Of a DNA stretch of 64,000 bases, positions 56,213-64,000 are shown in pieces; position 1 is the first letter of the stretch; each line of letters begins with the position of its first letter. This stretch comes from Cavia porcellus. Its lineage: Eukaryota; Chordata; Mammalia; Rodentia; Caviidae. The translations under genes were made by a program, and so were the position numbers. Location: NCBI RefSeq assembly GCF_034190915.1, contig NW_026947500.1, positions 19,838,501 to 19,902,500 on the forward strand. Direction: 5' to 3'. Under the pieces are notes generated by a model, which was not told the DNA's origin, ran no database searches, and saw only the letters and a list, made by a program, of their open reading frames with translations.

Positions 56213-56214
56213 AC

Positions 56215-57775
56215 TCTAAAAGATTTTTTTTCTACATAATTGAAAAATCCCTAAACAAGAAGAAAGTATGTTTTGGAGTTATATTTGTAAAGAGACAGGA
56301 TTTAAAAAAATATTTTTATGAAACTGTTTTCCCTTAGTGTGCTATGAAGATAGTATCAGTATTAAGTGGAGAAAGAAAGTCCATATTTGAAGAGTAGAAC
56401 TTTTATTTATTCACTGAAAATTTACCTAGACTTCTGAAAATGGTTGTTAGTTTAAATGACAAATCAAAAGTATGTAGGACAAAGGACATAGGCTTTGGAG
56501 CCAGAGAAATCAAGATTCTCACTGGCTTTTTTCAATAAATTGGGGAGCATTCAATAAAATAGAAATTCTTAAAATCACCAGATTTTTCCATATTATGGAG
56601 CATCAATCCTTAGAACAATGAAAAGAAAATGTTATTTTGGACAGCATCTGGGGTCTGTCCTCAGCACAGAGGTTTAGTTGCTGTGAAGCAGAGATGGCTA
56701 AACTTTTAGAGCTCTTATTGATAACACGCAGCCCTCTGCAGCACGCGGGCAGCCCTCCCTGCCACTGCCGCCAGGTCTTCTGATTCCACTGCCAACAGTG
56801 AACTCAGAGCACCACGAAGAATTTCTGTGTTAAGCCAAATTAGCCAAATCAGAAAGAGAAGAAACTAGAACCAAAGAAAACCAGCTCTCAGGAAGTGAAG
56901 ACGTCCAGTAGAGGGCGGTCAGATCCGTATCCAAGGCTCTATGGCCTGGGGCTCCCCGGGGTGAGTCAGCTTTGACATGACAAATGGAGGGAACAAAAGT
57001 GAAGCACTGGTCTGGAAATACATGATGAGGCCACATGTTTTTCTTAATTTGCTCTTAAATCTAAAGTGAACTGTAAGGGTTTGTGAACTAACCAATGTAG
57101 TTGGAGAAATTGGGTCACCCTATGATGGACATCACTAAGGAAATAAATATAAATTGCATTCTTATGGAAATTTTATAGTCGTAAAATTTTATGAACAGTT
57201 AGCTATTCTTCAAAAGCACATGACCTGTGTTTCCATGAGTAAGGACAGAATATTTAATGGTAGGTAGCTAATAAATTACTTCCAGCCATCTTCATTGACA
57301 AAGGCTTTGATGAAATCTTTCGTTAAAAGATAGCCATTAACCTTACTGTTAAAGACAGAATTTGTGTTTTTGACACTTTCTACTAGAGTAGTAATTCCTA
57401 ACATATTTGGTCACTATCATGTAGAACCCAATTAAAATACTCCCTGTGATGATCCACAGGAATAACAGGTTGAGCTCTGCTAAAATGTGCTAAAGATGAC
57501 TTACCTGCTGGGGAAGCCCCTGCCCTCTCTGCTCCTACCCTTGTGTCCCTTTTCCCTCATCCAGGCTCCTGTACAAGGGAAAATGCCATTAGCTGAAACC
57601 AGAATCTAAATTAGGCAATTCCATTAGTCTAATTAACCTAAAATTTTAAAAGCACATCCTGTGTTTTTTCAGACTAAGTTCTCCTAATTAATTCAGTAGA
57701 ATTGTTTCAGAGTCATTATTATCTTCCAGAACCAAAAATTCTTACATTGCTCCTTTGAAAAAACCCTAAACGTTC
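56215..57775. other. Unassigned sequence with a possible MIR scrap
   Basis: At about 56478-56530, GACATAGGCTTTGGAGCCAG resembles a MIR 5' part. Around 57388, GTAGTAATTCCTAACATATT hints at a MER5-like DNA transposon. The rest is unassigned. GC content rises at 56730-56960. Confidence 0.35.
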
Positions 57776-57784
57776 TTTGTGATA

Positions 57785-58130
57785 TTTCCTGTACAGTTGG
57801 GGTTTTGTTCATAAAGTCTTAGCCTAAACCAATGTCTACCTAGCTTATCTACCAGAAGATATAATATTTCTGTTTAGTATTTAGATCTTTGATTCATTAC
57901 AATTTTAGTTTAGTACAAGGTGAATTATATGCATCTAGTTTTAATTTTTGGCGTGTGGAAAGTCAGCTTTTCCAGCACCATTTATTAAAGCGGTGATCTT
58001 TCTTCCAGTGAAGGTATTTGGCGACTTTGTTGAAGCTAAGATGGCTGAGTATGTCTGGAGTTGTTTCTGCATCTTCTAGTCCATTCCATTGATCCTCATG
58101 TCTGTTTTTTGTCAGTACCATGCTGTTTTT
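57785..58130 (-). mobile_element. Old L1 ORF2 fragment, antisense
   Basis: TTCCAGCACCATTTATTAAA, GATCTTTCTTCCAGTGAAGG, TAGTCCATTCCATTGATCCT and GTCAGTACCATGCTGTTTTT match the antisense thumb/C-terminal part of ORF2, as at 7.6 and 36.2 kb. Confidence 0.85.
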
Positions 58131-58134
58131 GTTA

Positions 58135-58895
58135 CATTTATTTGATGGAAATTGTCATAAACATTTAAAATTCATTTAAGACATTTGGGCAGCTACAAAA
58201 AAAGACTCATGCAAGAGAACTTCTTGAATTGCTTCAGAAATTGGCAAGAATCATCAGATATAGTGTGTTCAAAGCAAAGGGGAGTGTCTTGAGGGTGATT
58301 AATAGCAATGCATCTTTTACTGTAACACTTTTTAAATTTTTTAAATTTAAATATTCACTATGGTTTTCTCTTGCACCCTGTGCATGACATTCTGAAAAAG
58401 GCAAAACTATAGAATTAGTGAAAATATTGCTAATTACTGAGCTGTGGGTGCAGAAGAGGAGAGGAGTGGGTAGGTGGAGCACAGAAGGTTTTTAGGGAAG
58501 TGAAATTCTCCTAGTGACATTATGCATTAGTATAAAACCACAATGCTGTCCAACACAAAGAACGAACTCCAATGCAAACCAGGAATGTTAAACATTTACT
58601 AGTTTGGTTCATCCTTGATAACGAATGTACCTACTGATGTAAGATATTAACAACAAGGATAACTTGGTGGGGAAGAGAAATATGTGGCAACTTCCTGTAC
58701 CATCTGTTTAGTTGTCAATAAACCTCAAATTGCTATAAATATAGTCATTCTTTTAAAAACCTTAAGTTTTCCATGATATGTGCCTTACCTGCGTGTAATA
58801 TTTCCTCTCTGCCAAAGAAAGCACCTCATTTCCTCACTAAATCTACAAGATGTCCTCCAAAATAAATATGCATTCAAAACCAGGTGCCCACACTG
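58135..58895. other. Unassigned sequence
   Basis: No family or exon recognised. Confidence 0.4.
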
Positions 58896-58897
58896 TC

Positions 58898-58985
58898 TCA
58901 GACCTTTGTATGTTATTATAACAAAATACCTGAGATTGGTATTTCATAAAGAAAAGACCTCTAAGCTCACCCTATACACATGAAA
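58898..58985 (-). mobile_element. MaLR LTR fragment, antisense
   Basis: ATAACAAAATACCTGAGATT and TTTCATAAAGAAAAGACCTC are the antisense MaLR 3' end; the rest of the LTR is missing. Confidence 0.6.
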
Positions 58986-59184
58986 GGCTGAAGAAATTCT
59001 GAGGAAGGCAAAAACATAGATCCAGGAAGTGTCTGTTCAGTGATGCCTCTGTTAACAGTGTAGATTTGATTACGGGATAAGATGCTAACTTCACACTCCT
59101 GTGGGGAGAAGTGCTTTGCTGCAGGGAGGCAGTGTCACATCCAGACTGCTGAGGGAGGTCTCCTGCCCATGACTGACCGTGAGA

Positions 59185-59350
59185 CTGATCTGGATTCTAC
59201 TCTGGGCTCTGTCAGTTCCTGGCTACATGCAGGCTGGAAAAATAATTTTCATTCTCTCACATTGAGATGATAATTTTTTACTTATAGTAGTACTGCAAGA
59301 ATTTGAGCAAATGAATGCAAAGTCCCTAGCAGAGTGCTCAGAATTTTTAA
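59185..59350 (+). mobile_element. MIR SINE, sense, diverged
   Basis: TGGATTCTACTCTGGGCTCT, CATTCTCTCACATTGAGATG and GTCCCTAGCAGAGTGCTCAG are in MIR order. Confidence 0.6.
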
Positions 59351-60030
59351 ATATATTTTAAGATAGTTATTGATATTATTTTTATCTTTCTAGCTATCTT
59401 GTAAATTGCCAAGTGATGATCTGCATGGAGCAATTTACTTCTCCTTAAAGTTGTGACTTTGTTTAGCAAAACTGGAATCTTTCCCTTCTCTCTTGCTAAA
59501 TTGAAATTAAAATTTATAATAGAAAAAGGGTGATGGGAGAGAGAAATGGTGGTCATTGTTGTGATTAGACAGGTTAGAATGAGAAGTTGTCTTTTATTTT
59601 AACCTACTTTAGGCCAAATGAAGGTAAAATTCTAGTTGCTGGGATATGAATTGGGCAAAATAAGATAAAGTATTAAATGGTTTAATATCACGGCATAAAA
59701 TTTACACAGAGAGCTGATGCTGGCTAATGTAGCCTACTGGGATTCTGTCACTTCTAACAGTATCCTGTTGATCCATGTCCCTTCCAAGTTCTTTGCTTAC
59801 ATTTGCCATGATAGTCACAATAGAATCCTTGAACCAAACCACCATCACCACAGCTATCTCCCTCCTGTAGTTCTGGCCAACACAATGGTAGACCAGGCAT
59901 TTGCCATGAGAAAGTACCCTGACGTAAATGAAAGAAGTCTGCCAGGCTTACGTCAGAGCCTTTCCTTTCCTGGAAATTCCTTTCCAGGTCAGGAACATTT
60001 CCTACAGAGTCACTGCATCATGAACTATTG
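59351..60030. other. Unassigned sequence
   Basis: A 104-codon plus-strand frame at 59717-60031 has no recognised domain; not called. Confidence 0.4.
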
Positions 60031-60034
60031 AGGC

Positions 60035-60299
60035 CAGAAGACATCACATGATTCTTCATTCTATCTGCACATTGTACTGGTCATGAGTCTACAGGAAGGA
60101 TAGGTCTTCCCCCCTCACTTTTCAAGTGAAGGAATTTGTAATCATGCCTGAATCCAGATGAGTGACTTTTGGATACAAAAGCCTGACCCTTTCAGCCTTA
60201 GCCTAATGAGAGAAGATTCCGGGTGCTGATAAACATTCCCTCCTTTAAGTTGATTTTTCTCAGGTATTTTGTCATAGAATTGCAAAGCTGACTAACACA
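60035..60299 (+). mobile_element. MaLR-type LTR 3' part, sense
   Basis: ATAAACATTCCCTCCTTTAA, TTCTCAGGTATTTTGTCATA and GCAAAGCTGACTAACACAG are a typical LTR 3' end with a polyadenylation region; the 5' limit is unclear. Confidence 0.6.
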
Positions 60300-60655
60300 G
60301 CAGGCAAACCAGATCCTCTTTGATATGGTGCATGTTGAAGCATCTGTTAAACTTCAGTGATATCAGTTCAAAGTGTGGTTGGTTCTTTTTTTGTTTTATC
60401 AAAGTTTTTTTTAAGAAAACGTTTGGCAGTGGAACTGCCAGCTTGACACAAAACAATTGAAATAGTGACAACAAATAACAACCTTAGCAAGAGTTTTCAA
60501 CCGTACTCATCAATGGAGAATTACAATCCAGCAATGTGTACAGGTCTGTATTATAAATTTATCACTAGTAACTTGGGACTTGGAAGAGCACAAAAGGGAA
60601 GGTATAGCAAATAAAAAGATGGATTTGTATGGTGCTGATCACTGTAGAAGCTCTT
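60300..60655. other. Unassigned sequence
   Basis: Nothing recognised. Confidence 0.4.
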
Positions 60656-60656
60656 C

Positions 60657-60727
60657 AAGGAGCTGAGGATTTGGCTCAGAGGTAGATTGCCTAGCATGAA
60701 AGTGACAGTGATTTTAACACCCAGAAC

Positions 60728-60729
<2 letters not shown>
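60657..60729 (+). mobile_element. ID-type SINE, sense, with CA repeat as tail
   Basis: GGAGCTGAGGATTTGGCTCA, GAGGTAGATTGCCTAGCATG and ACACCCAGAACC read as an ID body. The normal A-rich tail is replaced by the CA microsatellite that follows. Confidence 0.75.
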
Positions 60730-60764
<35 letters not shown>

Positions 60765-60836
60765 ACACACACACACACACAAGACACGCGCACCACACAC
60801 ATGAGACATACACACAAGAGATGCACACACACACAC
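60730..60836. repeat. (CA)n microsatellite
   Basis: About 105 bases of CA repeat with GACACGCG and GAGACATA interruptions; probably grew from the ID tail. Confidence 0.97.
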
Positions 60837-61004
60837 TACTTGGTAATTCATGATGATATAGAGATTTAGATTTTTGGGTGAAGTGAGATCTTCCAATATG
60901 ATTTGGACCCGATGCACTAGACTTTTTTAGATGAAACATTATGGTGAGAGAATGGCACTCACACTCTATTCACGTAGCCATGTAAGCTCTTAAAGCTTGG
61001 GAGG

Positions 61005-61195
61005 CCAGGCCTGGACACCGGAGCTGGACTGGAGCCGCCTCTCCCTGGCTGGGCAATGCTGGGAAAATCTGTGTTGGTCTCTCAGTCTCCCGTGGGTCGG
61101 TACAAAGATGCCAGTAGCGCCTGTTTCACAGGAGCATTGTATGGATTAACTGACTAAAATGCTCAGTGTCTGAAATTTGTTAGTCACTCAGAAGT
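61005..61195 (+). mobile_element. MIR SINE, sense
   Basis: GGCTGGGCAATGCTGGGAAA, CTCTCAGTCTCCCGTGGGTC, a TTGTATGGATTAACTGAC block and AATGCTCAGTGTCTG are in MIR order. Confidence 0.75.
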
Positions 61196-61199
61196 TTTG

Positions 61200-62220
61200 C
61201 CTGTTATGTTATTCTTGGTGTATAAAAGAACTTAAGGAAACTATGATGCTGTTACACTGGTTTGGAGCAGGCAAAGTAAACATTACACACAGAGGAGTGT
61301 ACTGAGCAATCTTGTTCAGGGTGTGAACAATACTCTAAATCCTAACAATGGATATTGTGCCATTTTTTATTTTAAAACAAATTAATGATGATTCTTAGTC
61401 CCTTTTAAGGATATACAGTAAACTATAGTAATCTTTTAAAGGGTTGGAATGATTTCACAACTTTTGTTGGAATGAAATCAGCCAAGAAAAGGAGAATGAT
61501 GACTAGAATTTCAAGTTTTATACTAATATTTAAATAAAAACAAAACAAAAATAATGAGGAAGGCTAACAATAATATGGAAAGCAAAGTTATAGTCATGTT
61601 TCCTTGATCATAGTTCTTTATTTGATATGTCTGAAAGAAAACCACATCTGCCTGAATACACTAAGTGTCTTATGGATCTTCAGAATCTTAGGGGAAGTTG
61701 ATTACTCCTAGGGCTTCTCGAGGCTTTTTAGCATACTGCAGAGTCAGAGCTCACAGGAGTCCGGATGTCTGCTTTGAGCGTTGGGACCATGTATTTACTT
61801 GTGTTTGCTATGAAAGTTATTCAGACTCTTTCATATTAAAAAAATCAAAATGGACTTTTGCAACATAATTCTAATGTTGAGTAATATTTCCTCCAATAAA
61901 CATTTTCTTGGCGGGTATGTCCAGTTGCTTCTTTTTCTTTTTATTCACTCCACTTATGATTGTGCAAAAATTAATTGTTTAAATTTCTGATAAGATATGA
62001 AATCAGTGAGATGGAATTCATTAGAGGAGGAGTCAAGTCAAAATTTGTGGGCCTTCCTGTAACATTTCAAAATGAAAACTCATGGATAATTTGGGACAAA
62101 GTCACATTAAGAGTGGAACATCTCAAAGGAAAGATACAATAAGACCAGAAAATATTCTTTGTTTGGCAAACTAAAATCTTTAACTTGGCATTTCTCATTG
62201 ACAGAATGACAGATTGCTGC
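61200..62220. other. Unassigned sequence
   Basis: No family or exon recognised. Confidence 0.4.
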
Positions 62221-62224
62221 TGCA

Positions 62225-62226
<2 letters not shown>

Positions 62227-62266
<40 letters not shown>
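62227..62266. repeat. (AT)n microsatellite
   Basis: Forty uninterrupted bases of alternating T and A, about 20 units; likely polymorphic. Confidence 0.97.
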
Positions 62267-62268
<2 letters not shown>

Positions 62269-62739
62269 TGATTATTTTAATATTATACCAAGGTTCTGTA
62301 AGGCATCATCAACCCAGTCAGGAAAGTACAGGATTAAAAGTTGAATAATTGGTAGATACCCATAACAGTCATCTACATTTAGGAAAAGTAGTGTTGGGGC
62401 TTGAGATTTTACCCTAATCATGAGTTATTAAATTAATCTGTTACTGTTTCGTGGATGAGCTGAAGACACAGTAGTCTTGGTTCAGAGGCAAAAAAAAATC
62501 TCCCTCATGGCACCACTCCCATTTCTGTGTCTCCTCGAGTTCCACAAGGACAAATCAGAGGAGCCAGGTGTTTTCTAGATGTGTAGTAAGTTAGGAACAC
62601 CAAGCTTGGGAAATCCACACCCCTTAGATTAAGTAGAAAGGAGTCCATTTGATGCCCCAGAGGGAAACATCACACCTCCTTTCCAGGCTGCTGCAAACAC
62701 ATCACTGAGAAGTGGTGTGGAAAAACTGCACTCAGAGTC

Positions 62740-62975
62740 TTGCATTCTCTTTATTATTTTTTTTGATTCTGCTTTATAGTTTTATTCATTCATAACTATA
62801 TACTTTGATTTTACAGTGACCAAATAAATGCAAAATTTTATCATCTTCATAATTTTTAAGTGCACAGTTTAGCAGCACTAAGTACCTTTGCATTGGGCAA
62901 TCATCACCATGATTCACCTCCTGAATTCTTCCTTTTACAAAACTGAAACTCTGCCCCTATTAAACACTAACTTTC
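62740..62975 (-). mobile_element. Ancient L1M 3' UTR, antisense
   Basis: TTTTAAGTGCACAGTTTAGC, GGGCAATCATCACCATGATT and AAACTGAAACTCTGCCCCTA match the antisense 3' UTR of old eutherian L1. Confidence 0.7.
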
Positions 62976-62979
62976 AATT

Positions 62980-63838
62980 ATGGATAATAGGGGCAAGCAT
63001 CAAAGATTACAAGCTTCCACATTGCAACTGAGAGGTTATAATGGATCTTTAAATATCAGGCACAACTGCTTCTCCAGCTTCCTCATGCTGAGAACAATAG
63101 CCACCAACCTGATCCTTGGTGCCAGGGAGGAGTCAGCATTTCCTGAGCCCCTGTGTGGGTCGAAGCCTGACTGATTCTACAACAGGATATTTCCTGGCTT
63201 TGTTTTACCCCTTCTATAATTTGGAGCATTTCTATATGTCCAAGAGTAGTGGACTAGTACTTCCTCAATTTGGCCAAATTGTGAATAAGCTGCTGTTTTC
63301 ATTTTTATGGAGATTTTCTTGTGCTTTTGATGGTAAGCAAGCAAAAGAACCCAGACAGTCAGAACTCACATTTGGGCCTTTGATGGAACACCACTCCCCA
63401 TATCTCAGCAACCCCTTCTCCACTTCATTTTTTAAAAATTGGAATTTAGTCTAGTCCTTCAAGCTTTCCCCTATAGCTAGAGATGCCTTCCTGTGCAGCC
63501 ACAAGGCCAAACACTGCTCTTTACACACCGTGAAAAACCTTATTTTCTGCCTGTTGCCAACATTTTCGTGAGGAGTTCACATTGGTAAATCCATTTGCTC
63601 CCCATGATGCAAGGACCTACATTATTTATCAAAGTGGGAAAAAGCAAATATATTATTAAGCACCTCAGACTGTTCCTTTATGAGCAGAGTACCAATTAGC
63701 TTTCCAAATGAGTTCTCTTTGTTCCTGGTAAAGTCCTTTTGATCATTTCCAAGAAGCCAAAGCTCTTAAAATTTTCAAAAGCATCTCCCAAAAGGAAAGA
63801 AAATGCCACTTAGTGAAACAAACTCTAGTTACAGTTTA
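62980..63838. other. Unassigned sequence
   Basis: The 112-codon plus-strand frame at 63116-63454 has no recognised domain and no coding context; not called. Confidence 0.4.
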
Positions 63839-63839
63839 T

Positions 63840-64000
63840 GAGCTGAATGTTTGTGTCCCTCCAAAACTCACAAGCTGAAGCCCCATTTGCTGTGAGATGA
63901 TATGGATTTGGAGGTAGAGCTTTGGAAGTTAACTGGGTTTAGATTAGTTTCTGAGGGTATGGCTTCATGATGGAATTGGAGCTAGAAAGCAGATTTCACT
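63840..64000 (+). mobile_element. MLT/MaLR-type LTR 5' part, cut by the window end
   Basis: GAGCTGAATGTTTGTGTCCC, TCCAAAACTCACAAGCTGAA and GGGTATGGCTTCATGATGG are the usual 5' landmarks of old mammalian LTRs of this group. The element continues past 64000. Confidence 0.65.

Noticed and set aside
59717..60031. 104-codon plus-strand frame
   Set aside because: No recognised domain and it adjoins LTR sequence; no support for a gene.

Overview
The window reads as nuclear DNA of a rodent outside the mouse/rat/hamster group. The evidence is the repeats: tRNA-derived ID SINEs with A-rich tails (three recent copies inside target-site duplications), several dimeric B1-dID SINEs (a 7SL-derived B1 half joined to an ID half, known from squirrel, dormouse and guinea-pig related lineages), MaLR-type LTRs, CA/GA microsatellites and low CpG. 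The species cannot be named from the sequence alone.

I recognise no functional host protein-coding exon. Nearly every open reading frame over 60 codons is either a piece of a LINE-1 (L1) or a chance frame in a repeat or low-complexity tract. The one host gene trace is an old, broken processed pseudogene of ribosomal protein S6 near 4.1-4.8 kb. The window is best described as a gene desert or the inside of a very long intron.

Layout. 0-2 kb: a perfect 69-bp tandem duplication and an old L1 piece. 2-5.9 kb: mostly unassigned, with the RPS6 pseudogene. 5.9-10.8 kb: an ancient L1M fragment that looks like a twin-priming (5'-inverted) insertion, split by a younger 4.2-kb L1 that itself carries an ID SINE. 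10.8-20 kb: unassigned DNA, MaLR LTRs (one nested), a DNA-transposon fossil and two B1-dID copies. 20-28 kb: a 1.1-kb L1 tail, a MIR, a degenerate CATGTG-rich minisatellite, LTRs, B1-dID copies and ancient L1M pieces. 28-34 kb: largely unassigned, with GA repeats, an ID and a MaLR LTR. 34.0-40.7 kb: the centrepiece, a full-length L1 on the minus strand (about 6.7 kb between 13-bp target-site duplications) with two 260-bp promoter-type monomers in its 5' UTR, ORF1, ORF2 and an expanded 3' UTR built of diverged direct repeats; both ORFs are broken. 41-44.2 kb: older L1 pieces in both orientations. 44-64 kb: unassigned stretches, MaLR LTRs (including a clean LTR-in-LTR nest at 55.2-56.2 kb), L2, MIR, L1M and B1-dID copies, a 20-bp-arm hairpin and microsatellites.

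The genes do not form a pathway. The biology on show is retrotransposition: L1 supplies the endonuclease and reverse transcriptase, and the ID/B1-dID SINEs and the RPS6 retrocopy carry the marks expected of its activity. The least familiar signals are the modular repeats in the L1 3' UTR, the monomeric L1 5' UTR, an unnamed A-tailed repeat present three times, and the hairpin at 48.6 kb. All family names come from reading by eye against remembered consensus features; no database search was run.
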